NCBI RefSeq assembly: GCF_030116705.1
Contig: NZ_JAOTIK010000001.1
Coordinates: forward strand, 6,600,501 to 6,664,500
Reading direction: 5' to 3'
Length of the DNA: 64,000 nt
Origin: Streptomyces sp. ML-6
GTDB lineage: Bacteria > Actinomycetota > Actinomycetes > Streptomycetales > Streptomycetaceae
The translations under genes and the position numbers were made by a program. The notes beneath the pieces were generated by a model. That model searched no databases. It had not been told where the DNA came from and saw only the letters and a list, made by a program, of their open reading frames with translations. Below, piece by piece: positions 36,891 through 45,212 of this stretch (its first letter is position 1; each line of letters begins with the position of its first letter).

Positions 36891-36913
36891 CTGTCGGTGG
36901 CAGCCGCTAGGTT
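36891..36913 (+). promoter_or_regulatory. PafBC (RecA-NDp)-type DNA damage promoter of xthA
   Basis: CTGTCGGTG (36891-36899), 8-bp spacer, TAGGTT (36908-36913) fits the actinobacterial RecA-independent damage promoter tTGTCRGTG-N8-TAnnnT. With the -10 ending 7 bp before the ATG at 36921, the transcript is probably leaderless. Confidence 0.8.
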
Positions 36914-36920
36914 TACCCCC

Positions 36921-37700
36921 ATGCGCATCGCCACCTGGAACGTCAATTCGATCACCGCCCGGCTCCCGAGGCTGCTGGCCTGGCTGGAGAGCACCGGCAC
37001 GGACGTGCTGTGCATCCAGGAGACCAAGTGCGCCGCCGAACAGTTCCCGGCGGACCAGCTCCGCGAACTCGGCTACGAGTCCGCGGTCAACGCCACCGGG
37101 CGGTGGAACGGCGTGGCGCTGGTCTCCCGCGTCGGCCTGTCCGACGTCGTCACGGGCCTGCCGGACGGACCCGACTACGAGGGCGTGCAGGAGCCGCGGG
37201 CCGTCTCGGCGACCTGCGGCCCGGTCCGCCTCTGGTCGGTGTACGTGCCCAACGGCCGCGAGGTCGAGCACGCGCACTACGCGTACAAGCTGCGCTGGTT
37301 CGAGGCGCTGCAGAAGGCCGTCGCCGCGGACGCGGCGGGCTCGCAGCCGTTCGCCGTGCTGGGCGACTTCAACGTGGCCCCGACCGACGAGGACGTCTGG
37401 GACCCGAAGCTGTTCGAGGGCGCCACCCATGTCACCCCCGCCGAGCGCGCCGCCCTCGCGGCCCTGCGCCAGGAGGGGCTGTCGGACGTCGTGCCGCGCC
37501 CGCTCAAGTACGACCGCCCGTACACCTTCTGGGACTACCGGGAGCTGCGCTTCCCGAAGAACAAGGGCATGCGGATCGACCTGGTCTACGGCAACGCGCC
37601 CTTCGTCGCGGCCGTCGAGGACAGCTACGTGGACCGCGAGGAGCGCAAGGGCAAGGGCGCGTCCGACCACGCGCCGGTGGTGGTGGACCTCGGCCTCTGA
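36921..37700 (+). CDS. xthA: Exodeoxyribonuclease III
   Basis: 259 aa, normal length, ATG 36921. AP endonuclease/3'-5' exonuclease of base excision repair. Motifs: ATWNVNSITARL, CIQETKCA (metal Glu), SVYVPNGR, LGDFNVAPTDEDVWD (Asp/Asn) and the terminal ASDHAPVVVDL (catalytic Asp-His). Expression from the damage promoter at 36891-36913 fits its function. No Shine-Dalgarno is needed or present, as expected for a leaderless mRNA. Confidence 0.95.
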   Translation: MRIATWNVNSITARLPRLLAWLESTGTDVLCIQETKCAAEQFPADQLRELGYESAVNATGRWNGVALVSRVGLSDVVTGLPDGPDYEGVQEPRAVSATCGPVRLWSVYVPNGREVEHAHYAYKLRWFEALQKAVAADAAGSQPFAVLGDFNVAPTDEDVWDPKLFEGATHVTPAERAALAALRQEGLSDVVPRPLKYDRPYTFWDYRELRFPKNKGMRIDLVYGNAPFVAAVEDSYVDREERKGKGASDHAPVVVDLGL

Positions 37701-37760
37701 CGCCGCCCGCCGCCCCGGTGGCGCCCCGTCCGGCGGGCGGGGCGCGGCTCCCGGGCGGCG

Positions 37761-37783
37761 TTGTCAGTGGTCGCCGCTAGCGT
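37761..37783 (+). promoter_or_regulatory. Second PafBC-type promoter without a downstream gene
   Basis: TTGTCAGTG (37761-37769), exactly 8 bp, TAGCGT (37778-37783): an even better match than the xthA promoter. It reads rightwards into a 75-bp stretch ending in a strong hairpin, while the next gene (MFS) is on the opposite strand. Confidence 0.7.
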
Positions 37784-37860
37784 GGTTCCCGTCCTTATCC
37801 CGCTTGCTGGCTGCTTGCAGAGAACAGGACGGCCCCGCCCGTTCAGCGCCGGGCGGGGCC
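37784..37860 (+). ncRNA. Candidate short DNA-damage-induced RNA
   Basis: Start predicted near 37790 from the promoter at 37761-37783 and end at the hairpin 37831-37860, giving about 70 nt. No start codon with a ribosome site is seen. It would be antisense to the 3' UTR region of the MFS gene. Existence is inferred from promoter plus terminator only; it may be the relic of a lost gene. Confidence 0.3.
37831..37860. terminator. Terminator hairpin(s) between xthA and MFS gene
   Basis: Perfect 11-bp arms 37831-37841 and 37850-37860 with an 8-nt loop. A separate hairpin (arms 37721-37728 and 37738-37745) lies closer to xthA and probably ends that gene. Confidence 0.8.
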
Positions 37861-37873
37861 CACGACCCGCTCG

Positions 37874-39049
37874 TCAGAGCGCGGCGACCTCGTCCCGGCC
37901 GGGCCCGGCGACCCGCCGGATGCCCGGCGCCGCGGCGGTGCCCAGCGCCAGGACCATCAGCAGCGCGCTGACCCACAGCGGGGCCCGGAAGCCGAGCCCC
38001 GCGTCGATTGCCAGCCCGCCGAACCACGGCCCGAGCGCAGCGCCCACATTGAACGCGGCCGTCGCGAACGAACCGGACAGGGTCGGCGCGTCGGCCGCCA
38101 GCCGGAACACCCACGACATCAGCGCCGTCCCGGTGCCGAACGCGAGCGTCCCCTGGACCAGTACGAGCACGACCGTGGCGAGCGGACTGCCCGCGGTCAG
38201 CGCGAACCCGGCCCAGCCGACGGTCAGCGCCACCAGCCCGGCGGCGGTCCAGACGACCGGTCGCGCGTCGACGTACCGGCCGGTGGCGGTGACGCCGAGG
38301 AACGAACCCACCCCGAACAGCGCCAGCAGCACCGGCACCCAGGCGTCCCCGAGCCCGGTGACCCGGGTGGCCAGCGGTTCGAGGTAGGAGAACGCGCAGA
38401 ACGTCGCCCCCTGCACCAGGGCGCTCGTCAGCAGGGTCAGCAGCAGGGGCCGCCCGGTCAGGACCCGCAGCTCGGCACTCGCCCGGACGGGGACCGGCTC
38501 CAGCCGCTTCGCCGGGATCGCCCCGGCGATGACGACGGCGGCCGGTACGCAGACCAGGGCCACGGCCCAGAACGCGGACCGCCACCCCCAGTGCCCGCCC
38601 AGCGCCGCACCGGCCGGCACCCCGGCCACGCAGGCGAGGGTGACGCCCCCGACCACCACCGAGGTGGCGCGGGCGCGGGCCTCGGGCCCGACCATGGACA
38701 CCGCGGTCACCAGGGCCACGGCCCAGAAGCCCGCGTTGGCCAGCGCCCCGACGACCCGGGTCGCCAGGAGCACCCCGTAGCCGGGGGTGAGCGCACCGAC
38801 CACATGGGCGGCGCCGAAGACGCAGAGGAAGAACAGCAGCGCCCGACGCCGCGGCCAGGAACGGCTGAAGAGCGCCATCAACGGCGCCCCGACGATCATC
38901 CCGATCGCGAAGGCCGAGGTGAGCAGGCCCGCGGCCGGGATGGACACCTGCAGATCGGAAGCGATGTCCGAGACCAGACCGGACAACATGAACTCGGATG
39001 TGCCCTGGGCGAAGACGGCGAGCCCGAGCGCGTAGACGGCAAATGGCAT
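37874..39049 (-). CDS. MFS exporter, Cmx/CmlR chloramphenicol-efflux type
   Basis: 391 aa from ATG 39049, twelve helices. The first helix FAVYALGLAVFAQGTSEFMLSG, the loop motif A region FSRSWPRRRALLF and ATRVVGALANAGFWAVAL are characteristic of the DHA1 Cmx/CmrA/CmlR group that exports chloramphenicol and similar compounds. Substrate is inferred from family. The upstream 530 bp contain palindromes and direct repeats suggestive of specific control. AAGGAACCCC-type sequence (minus: GGGGTTCCTTC) precedes the ATG. Confidence 0.85.
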   Translation of the reverse strand: MPFAVYALGLAVFAQGTSEFMLSGLVSDIASDLQVSIPAAGLLTSAFAIGMIVGAPLMALFSRSWPRRRALLFFLCVFGAAHVVGALTPGYGVLLATRVVGALANAGFWAVALVTAVSMVGPEARARATSVVVGGVTLACVAGVPAGAALGGHWGWRSAFWAVALVCVPAAVVIAGAIPAKRLEPVPVRASAELRVLTGRPLLLTLLTSALVQGATFCAFSYLEPLATRVTGLGDAWVPVLLALFGVGSFLGVTATGRYVDARPVVWTAAGLVALTVGWAGFALTAGSPLATVVLVLVQGTLAFGTGTALMSWVFRLAADAPTLSGSFATAAFNVGAALGPWFGGLAIDAGLGFRAPLWVSALLMVLALGTAAAPGIRRVAGPGRDEVAAL

Positions 39050-39583
39050 GAAGGAACCCCATGGACGGCTGATGGATGGACCGGGCAGAGGGGGTGCGGG
39101 CCGCGCCCGCCCGTCATGACGGGCGGCGACGCGGAAGAACGTCCGGGAGCACCCGGGACGTGAACCGGCGGGACGGCGGAAGCCGGGGCCGGGGAACGGG
39201 CGCCTCGTCGTATCGCGTACGGGGACGACGCCGTACGGACGTATCGCGTACCGAAGCGATGACGAGCGCGTCGGGAGAGCGCAGCCCACACCGTGGCGGT
39301 CCTGCGGCGGCAGCCGGGCGGAGACGATCCGGGGCCGGTCTCCGGCCCCGCGGGATCGATTCGACGACGGATCGGCCACCGGCGGACCGGTGGCTAGCCT
39401 CTGTCGGACTCGGGGCTGGACATGGGTGCGAAACTACCAGCCCTGACGACCGGGCTCCACCTTTTTCGGGCCGGGGCCCGGAGCGCCTGCGCGAGGGACG
39501 GACACCGGGGCCGGTCGGGTGCTCGGGCGCCGCGCCGCGCGCCCTGTGGTGCGCGCCACGCCAGGGATGCGACCCTGAGCGGT
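39050..39583. promoter_or_regulatory. Long control region between MFS exporter and DUF6278-like gene
   Basis: 534 bp without a supported gene. It holds a perfect 20-bp palindrome CCGCCCGTCATGACGGGCGG (39107-39126), about 58 bp ahead of the MFS start, and two direct copies of GTATCGCGTACSG (39210-39222 and 39241-39253) 31 bp apart, about three helical turns. The rest shows nothing I could interpret. Confidence 0.5.
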
Positions 39584-40024
39584 ATGAACATCCCTTTCTT
39601 GGACAACTGGCGTAAGCGTCACGACGGCACACGGGGGGCGGGGCTCGCCTCCGCGGCCGCCGTCGATGCCGAGGGCGTGGCCGAGCTCCTCGCCGAGTGC
39701 GAGCTGCTGCGTGTCCGGGTGGGGCAGCGCGGGCTCCGGCTCGACGACACCCCGGCCTCGTTGGCGGCCCTCGACCAGTTGCCGCCGCGCTGGCGCGACG
39801 ACCCCGAGGAGCTGCCCTGGCTGGGCAACGACGCGGGCCTGTACCTGGGGACGGTGCTGGTGCGGAACGTCTCCGGCGCGGTCTGGAGCATCAGGCCCGG
39901 CGGGCAGCCCGTCGTGCGGCTCGCCTCGGGGCGGGAGATCGACGTGGTCGAGGCGGGTCTGGACTGGGCGATCTCCGGCAGCCCCGAGCTTTCGCAGGTG
40001 TACTCGGAGTCGGCCGAGGGATAG
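39584..40024 (+). CDS. Small conserved Streptomyces protein (DUF6278-like)
   Basis: 146 aa from ATG 39584. MNIPFLDNWRKRH, AAAVDAEGVAELLAECELLRVRVGQRGLRLDDTPASL and WRDDPEELPWLGNDAGLYLGTV give a soluble protein with a conserved Trp/Asp-rich centre; I recognise it from memory as resembling DUF6278. No signal peptide or helix. Function unknown. Confidence 0.75.
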   Translation: MNIPFLDNWRKRHDGTRGAGLASAAAVDAEGVAELLAECELLRVRVGQRGLRLDDTPASLAALDQLPPRWRDDPEELPWLGNDAGLYLGTVLVRNVSGAVWSIRPGGQPVVRLASGREIDVVEAGLDWAISGSPELSQVYSESAEG

Positions 40025-40148
40025 GGATTTTCCCTACAACCGAATAAGAAGCCTTATGCACCATTTGTGCGTGTCGGTGGTGAAGTCCCTTTATGGGCTG
40101 GTTAGTTTGCGCTGACCTCGGCACAGCGAAAAGTGGGTAGGGCAGCGT
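40025..40148 (+). promoter_or_regulatory. gluA promoter region
   Basis: Markedly AT-rich for this genome. It starts with TAGGGA-TTT-TCCCTA (40022-40036), a perfect inverted repeat that overlaps the previous stop codon and may be a terminator or an operator, then GCAC-N5-GTGC and TAGTTTGCGC. It drives the gluABCD operon. Confidence 0.55.
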
Positions 40149-40892
40149 ATGGCCGTCGATCCGTTGATCGAGCTGCGGGACGTCAACAAGTTCTACGGAC
40201 AGTTGCACGTACTGCAGGACATCAGTCTCACCGTCGGCCGCGGGGAGGTGGTGGTGGTCATCGGCCCCTCCGGCTCCGGGAAATCGACGCTCTGCAGGAC
40301 CATCAACAGGCTCGAGACGATCGAGTCGGGGAGCATCACGATCGACGGCAGACCCCTCCCCGAGGAGGGCAAGGGGCTGGCCGAGCTCCGGGCCGAAGTG
40401 GGCATGGTCTTCCAGTCGTTCAACCTCTTCGCGCACAAGACCGTGCTGGCCAACGTCTCGCTCGCCCAGCTCAAGGTCCGCAAGCGGAAGAAGGACGAGG
40501 CGGACCGGCGCTCCCGCGAACTGCTGGAGCGGGTCGGGCTGGCCGCGCACGCCGACAAGTACCCCGCCCAGCTCTCCGGCGGCCAGCAGCAGCGGGTGGC
40601 CATCGCCCGCGCCCTCGCCATGGACCCCAAGGCACTGCTCTTCGACGAGCCGACCTCCGCACTCGACCCGGAGATGATCAACGAGGTGCTGGAGGTCATG
40701 CAGCAGCTCGCCCGGGACGGCATGACGATGGTCGTCGTCACGCACGAGATGGGCTTCGCCCGCTCCGCGGCCAACCGCGTGGTCTTCATGGCCGACGGGC
40801 GCATCGTCGAGGACCGCACCCCCGAGGAGTTCTTCACCGCTCCGAAGAGCGACCGCGCCAAGGACTTCCTGTCCAAGATCCTCAAGCACTGA
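40149..40892 (+). CDS. gluA: Glutamate ABC transporter ATP-binding protein
   Basis: 247 aa. Walker [11 protein letters not shown]-loop [13 protein letters not shown], signature [15 protein letters not shown], Walker [16 protein letters not shown] and [19 protein letters not shown] tail of polar amino acid ATPases. First gene of a four-gene set (ATPase, binding protein, two permeases) in the order known for GluABCD of Corynebacterium and Streptomyces. Confidence 0.93.
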   Translation: MAVDPLIELRDVNKFYGQLHVLQDISLTVGRGEVVVVIGPSGSGKSTLCRTINRLETIESGSITIDGRPLPEEGKGLAELRAEVGMVFQSFNLFAHKTVLANVSLAQLKVRKRKKDEADRRSRELLERVGLAAHADKYPAQLSGGQQQRVAIARALAMDPKALLFDEPTSALDPEMINEVLEVMQQLARDGMTMVVVTHEMGFARSAANRVVFMADGRIVEDRTPEEFFTAPKSDRAKDFLSKILKH

Positions 40893-40902
40893 CGGGGGCT
40901 CC

Positions 40903-41820
40903 GTGTTGCGTACGAGAAGAGTTCTGGGCGCCCTGACCGGCCTCCTGCTGGCCGCCCTCGCCGCCGCCGGCTGCGGCAGGGAGGGCAGCCCGCCGGTGAA
41001 GGGGCCCAAGCCCGAACAACTGCCGGTGTACAAGGTCGACACCGGCTTCCGGCTCCCCGGCTCGCCGACCTGGACGAAGGCGAAGAAGCGCGGATACCTC
41101 CGGGTCGGGGCCAAGGAGGACCAGCCCTACCTGGGCGAGAAGGACCCCGCCACCGGCATCTACTCGGGCTTCGACATCGAGATCGCCAAGATGATGGCGG
41201 CCTCCCTCGGCTTCGACCCGAAGACGATCCGCTTCCGGACCATCGCCTCCGCCAACCGCGAGACGGCGCTGCAGAACGGACAGATCGACTACTACGTGGG
41301 CACCTACACCATCAACGACATGCGCAAGAAGCTCGTCGGCTTCGCCGGGCCGTACTTCATGGCCGGGCAGGGCCTCCTCGTCCGCACCGACGAGAACGAC
41401 ATCGACGGACCGCAGGACCTGGCCGGGAAGACGGTCTGCTCGGCCGCGGGATCGACCCCGTACCAGCGCATCGCCGCCGACTTCCCGAAGGCGGTCCTGG
41501 TTTCCTACGACACGTACTCGATCTGCGTGGACAACCTGCTGACCTACCAGGTCGACGCCGTCACCACCGACGACGCCATCCTGCTGGGCTTCGCGGCCAA
41601 GGCCCCCGACGAGATGAAGGTGGTCGGCAAGCCGTTCTCCGAGGAGCCGTACGGCATCGGGGTCCCGCGCAGCGACAACGCGTTGCGGTTCGCGCTCGAC
41701 GACGCCCTGGAGGCCAACCAGAAGAACGGCAACTGGAAGAAGGCGTTCGAGGCCACGCTCGGCCTGTCCGGCGTCCCCGCGCCCACACCGCCGCCCATCG
41801 ACCGCTACCCGGCGACCTGA
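40903..41820 (+). CDS. gluB: Glutamate-binding lipoprotein
   Basis: 305 aa from GTG 40903. Signal peptide with lipobox LAAAGC (Cys about 25). Family 3 solute-binding fold: GYLRVGAKEDQPYLGEKDPATGIYSGFDIEIAKMMA in order, DYYVGTYTINDMRKKLVGFAGPYF, AGKTVCSAAGSTPYQRI and EPYGIGVPRSDNALRF. Starts 10 bp after gluA. Confidence 0.92.
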   Translation: MLRTRRVLGALTGLLLAALAAAGCGREGSPPVKGPKPEQLPVYKVDTGFRLPGSPTWTKAKKRGYLRVGAKEDQPYLGEKDPATGIYSGFDIEIAKMMAASLGFDPKTIRFRTIASANRETALQNGQIDYYVGTYTINDMRKKLVGFAGPYFMAGQGLLVRTDENDIDGPQDLAGKTVCSAAGSTPYQRIAADFPKAVLVSYDTYSICVDNLLTYQVDAVTTDDAILLGFAAKAPDEMKVVGKPFSEEPYGIGVPRSDNALRFALDDALEANQKNGNWKKAFEATLGLSGVPAPTPPPIDRYPAT

Positions 41821-41837
41821 GAGGGCGGACCACGATT

Positions 41838-42482
41838 ATGGACGTACTCACCGAGAACTTCTCGCTCTACGGCAAGGGCTTCCTGGGCACGGTCGAACTG
41901 ACCGTCTACTCCTCGATCCTGGCCCTGTTCCTCGGCTTCTTCATGGCCTCCTGCCGGGTGGCCCCCGTCGGCTCGCTCCGGGTGCTCGGCACGGTCTGGG
42001 TGACGGTGCTGCGCAACACCCCGCTGACCCTGCTCTTCTTCGCGGTCCTGCTCGGACTGCCCCGCTTCGGCCTGGTGCTCCCCTTCCAGGTCTTCGCGGT
42101 CCTCGCACTCGGCTGCTACACCTCCGCGTTCATCTGCGAGGTGCTGCGCTCGGGCATCAACACCGTGCCGACGGGACAGGGCGAGGCGGCCCGCAGCCTC
42201 GGCATGACGTTCGGCCAGACACTGAACACGGTGGTGCTGCCGCAGGCGTTCCGGTCGGTGATCCCGCCGATCGGCTCGACGCTGATCGCCCTCGCCAAGA
42301 ACTCCGCGATCGCCGGCGCGTTCAGCGTCACCGAACTGCTCGGCACCTACAAGACCCTCAACGAGCTGGGCTACAGCATCATCTGGACCTTCATCTGGAT
42401 CGCCGTCGGCTACCTGATCATCACCCTGTCCATCAGTGCGCTCTTCAACGTGATGGAGAAGCGCTGGGGAGTCGCCCGATGA
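41838..42482 (+). CDS. gluC: Glutamate ABC transporter permease
   Basis: 214 aa, about five helices. HisM-type permease: GFLGTVELTVYSSILALFLGFFMA, RNTPLTLLFF, and the EAA loop GQGEAARSLGMTFGQTLNTVVLPQAFR. Stop overlaps gluD start (ATGA). Confidence 0.93.
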   Translation: MDVLTENFSLYGKGFLGTVELTVYSSILALFLGFFMASCRVAPVGSLRVLGTVWVTVLRNTPLTLLFFAVLLGLPRFGLVLPFQVFAVLALGCYTSAFICEVLRSGINTVPTGQGEAARSLGMTFGQTLNTVVLPQAFRSVIPPIGSTLIALAKNSAIAGAFSVTELLGTYKTLNELGYSIIWTFIWIAVGYLIITLSISALFNVMEKRWGVAR

Positions 42483-43351
42483 CCACCCGCACCGCACCGT
42501 CCGCCACCGCGCTCTACGACATCCCGGGTCCCGCCGCCCGCAGACGTCACCTGGTGTACGGGATCGTCTCGACGGCGCTGATCCTCGCCCTGCTCGGCTG
42601 GATCGTCCACCTGCTCATCGACACCGGGCAGTTCACCGGCGCCAAGTGGACCCCCTTCACGTACCAGGGCATCCAGGAACTGCTGCTGCGCGGACTGGGC
42701 AACACCCTCAAGGCGTTCGCGTACGCCGCGGTGCTCTCCCTGCTGCTCGGCGCGGTGCTCGCCCTCGGCCGGCTCTCCGAGCACCGGGTCGTGCGGTGGA
42801 TCGCGACGCTGCTCGTCGAGTTCTTCCGGGCCATGCCCGTACTGGTGATGATCTTCTTCGTCTTCGTGGCGCTGAAGGTGCAGCCGCTGCCCGCCCTGGT
42901 CACCGGGCTGACCCTGTACAACGGCTCGGTGCTCGCCGAGGTGTTCCGCACCGGGATCAACTCGGTGGAGCGCGGCCAGCGCGAGGCCGCGTACGCCCTG
43001 GGGATGCGCAAGACGCACGTCATGACCTACGTCCTGGCCCCGCAGGCGGTGCGGGCCATGCTGCCCACCATCATCAGCCAGCTGGTCGTGGCGCTGAAGG
43101 ACACCTCGCTCGGCTTCCTGATCACCTACGAGGAGTTCCTCCACGCGGGCAAGCTCATCGCCTCCAACCTCGACTACGATCTTCCCTTCATCCCCGTGGT
43201 GATGGTGATCTCACCGATCTACATCGGGATGTGCATGCTGCTCTCCTGGTTCGCGACCTGGGTGGCCGAGCGGGAGAGGCGCAATCCGAAGATGAAGGCC
43301 GTGGAGGTCGCCCCGGCCGAACCAGGAACGCTGCTGCCGGGAGTGCAGTAG
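42479..43351 (+). CDS. gluD: Glutamate ABC transporter permease
   Basis: 290 aa. Longer partner permease with FFRAMPVLVMIFFVFVAL, EAA loop RGQREAAYALGMRKTHVMTYVLAPQAVR, and C-terminal tail ERRNPKMKAVEV. Completes the importer; a 15-bp-stem terminator follows at 43517. Confidence 0.93.
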   Translation: MTTRTAPSATALYDIPGPAARRRHLVYGIVSTALILALLGWIVHLLIDTGQFTGAKWTPFTYQGIQELLLRGLGNTLKAFAYAAVLSLLLGAVLALGRLSEHRVVRWIATLLVEFFRAMPVLVMIFFVFVALKVQPLPALVTGLTLYNGSVLAEVFRTGINSVERGQREAAYALGMRKTHVMTYVLAPQAVRAMLPTIISQLVVALKDTSLGFLITYEEFLHAGKLIASNLDYDLPFIPVVMVISPIYIGMCMLLSWFATWVAERERRNPKMKAVEVAPAEPGTLLPGVQ

Positions 43352-43410
43352 CGGGGGCCCGCCGCGAGGCGGTCCCCGAGGAGCGGTGCCCCGTCGGCAG
43401 CAGCCGGTGA

Positions 43411-43509
43411 TCACTTCTCGCGCGGGACGACGGATCCGTGCCACGGGCCCTTTCCGGGCGAGAAGAAGGTCAGCTGCGTGCCGGCCGGGCCGTGCTCGAC
43501 GCAGGGCGG
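43411..43509 (-). pseudogene. 3' remnant of an unidentified gene
   Basis: Reading the minus strand, a frame ending at 43411 encodes CVEHGPAGTQLTFFSPGKGP then WHGSVVPREK and a stop, with perfect G/C third positions over about 30 codons. No start codon is found before the hairpin at 43517-43554, so it looks like the tail of a truncated gene. Family not recognised. Confidence 0.35.
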
Positions 43510-43516
43510 CCACGGC

Positions 43517-43554
43517 GTCGCCCGCCCCGGGGCGGTCCCCCCGGGGCGGGCGAC
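43517..43554. terminator. Terminator hairpin after gluABCD
   Basis: Perfect 15-bp arms (43517-43531, 43540-43554), 8-nt loop, 165 bp past gluD in the gap before the convergent L,D-transpeptidase. Confidence 0.8.
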
Positions 43555-43656
43555 GACGGGCGCCCGCCCCGGCGCTCCGCACCCCCGCCGTGCCCGTGGG
43601 CCGCCGGGATCGCTCCCGCCGAACCCGTGGGGCCCGCAAGGGGCCCGTTCTTCCTG

Positions 43657-44865
43657 CTACAGCGCGCTCTTCGCCTGCCAGTCGGCCCACGACACGTTCC
43701 ACGCCCCGTAGCCGTTGCCCTCCGCGACCGTGCCCTTGGCGTCCGCACCGGTGATCTCGAACGGGTCGCCGACCCGCACCTGCCCGTACAGCGCACCGGC
43801 ATCGGCGTCGCTCATCCCGATGCAGCCCGAGCTGCGGTTCGCTGCCCCGAAGTAGGCGGCGTTCCACGGCGCCGCGTGGGCGTACATCCCCGACCAGGTC
43901 AGCCGCATCGACGAGTCGACCATCTTGTCGTAGGCGTCGCCGAGGCCGACCGTCTCGGAACGCATGTTGATCGTGCCCTCCTTGGACATCAGCACGGCCG
44001 TGCCGCGCCAGGACGCCTTCTCGCCGCCGGGGGTGCCGGCCGACATGGGCACGTCCATCACGGTCTTCCCGCCCCGCTGCAACGCGAGCCGGTGGCGGTC
44101 CAGGTCGACCTTCACCACCTGCTCGTCGCCGATCGTGAAGGTGGTCCGGTAGTCGCGGACGAACCAGCCGCCCGACGGGCCCGAGTCGACACCGTTGAGA
44201 TCGGCGTCGAGCGTGACCTTCGTGCCGGACTTCCAGTACTCCTTGGGCCGCCAGTCGACCCGGTCCTTGCCGGAGTAGTCCTGCAGCCAGCCCCAGGAAC
44301 CCTCGGTGTTGTTCGAGGTGGAGACCTTCAGGGCCCTCTCGACCGCGGCCCGGTCCTTCACCGGGTTGTCGAAGACGATCGACAGCGGCTGGGCGATGCC
44401 GACCGTGGTGTTCTTGCCCGGGGCCAGCGTCAGCTTGTTGACCTTGTCGGCGGCCGCGGTGGTGAAGGCGGCCGTGCCGCTGCCGCCCTCGGTGTTCTTC
44501 GCCTCGACGCGGTACGCGGTGCCGGGCGCGGCCACCCGGTCCGACGTCCAGGTCCGGCCGTCGGCGGATATCCGGCCGGTGAGCGCGTCCCCTCCGTCCG
44601 CGCTCACCGCGACCGACTTCAGCTTTCCGCTGCCGAGCGTCACCTTCACCGGCTTCCCCGGGGCGGCGGCGTCGCCCCGGAGGTTCACCGAGATCTCGGC
44701 CCCGCGCGCCGCCCCGGCCGAACCACCCCCGGCCGAGTCCGACGCGGCGGCCCCGGAACAAGCGGTGAGCGTGAGACCGAGCACCGCGGTCCCGGCGGTC
44801 AGGGCGAAGCGGACCGGGCGGGCGGGAGCGGCGGTACGGCGTACGGGCCGACGTGCAGCGAACAA
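43657..44865 (-). CDS. L,D-transpeptidase lipoprotein
   Basis: 402 aa. No ATG or GTG suits the start; GGAGG lies 8 bp before a TTG at 44865, giving the signal FAARRPVRRTAAPARPVRFALTAGTAVLGLTLTAC with lipobox Cys36. Two Ig-like domains (about 55-265, LdtMt2 type) precede the YkuD catalytic domain with His330 in MYAHAAPW and nucleophile Cys348 in SSGCIGMS. It makes 3-3 peptidoglycan cross-links on the outer face of the membrane. Divergent from murJ, another wall gene. Confidence 0.93.
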   Translation of the reverse strand: MFAARRPVRRTAAPARPVRFALTAGTAVLGLTLTACSGAAASDSAGGGSAGAARGAEISVNLRGDAAAPGKPVKVTLGSGKLKSVAVSADGGDALTGRISADGRTWTSDRVAAPGTAYRVEAKNTEGGSGTAAFTTAAADKVNKLTLAPGKNTTVGIAQPLSIVFDNPVKDRAAVERALKVSTSNNTEGSWGWLQDYSGKDRVDWRPKEYWKSGTKVTLDADLNGVDSGPSGGWFVRDYRTTFTIGDEQVVKVDLDRHRLALQRGGKTVMDVPMSAGTPGGEKASWRGTAVLMSKEGTINMRSETVGLGDAYDKMVDSSMRLTWSGMYAHAAPWNAAYFGAANRSSGCIGMSDADAGALYGQVRVGDPFEITGADAKGTVAEGNGYGAWNVSWADWQAKSAL

Positions 44866-45212
44866 CGGAAAAACCTCCAAAGCAGTGCTTCTCGCCGAGA
44901 GAGAGGCGATCCCGGAGGGGACAGGTTCCACGAAATGGACGGAAATCGGGAAATCGCGGTGTGAGATGGACCGCAGTGCCACAGGCCGCCCCCGGCCGCC
45001 CCACCGCCATTCGGACGGGCACCCACGCACGGGGTACCCTCCATCCCTGATCCGGACGCCCGCCCGGTCGCTCCGCCGGACGGAGCAGTGACGGCGATCG
45101 GGCCGTCAAGACGCTCGGGGGAACGGGAGACCGCGGTGGGCGGAGCCATGGACCACACCTCGGACCGGAAGCCCCGGAGGCCCCGAGCCTCCTCGGCGGT
45201 ACGGGGGCGCCG
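44866..45212. promoter_or_regulatory. Divergent intergenic region, L,D-transpeptidase / murJ
   Basis: 347 bp without a supported gene. Near the transpeptidase side are the GGAGG ribosome site and a small hairpin TCGCC-N8-GGCGA; further on GAAAT recurs three times within 25 bp (44934-44958). Nothing else interpretable. Confidence 0.4.

Noticed and set aside
39434..39622. Minus-strand small frames upstream of the MFS exporter as leader peptide
   Set aside because: No ribosome site and no stop before the MFS frame in the plausible ATG frame near 39116; not supported as an attenuator peptide.
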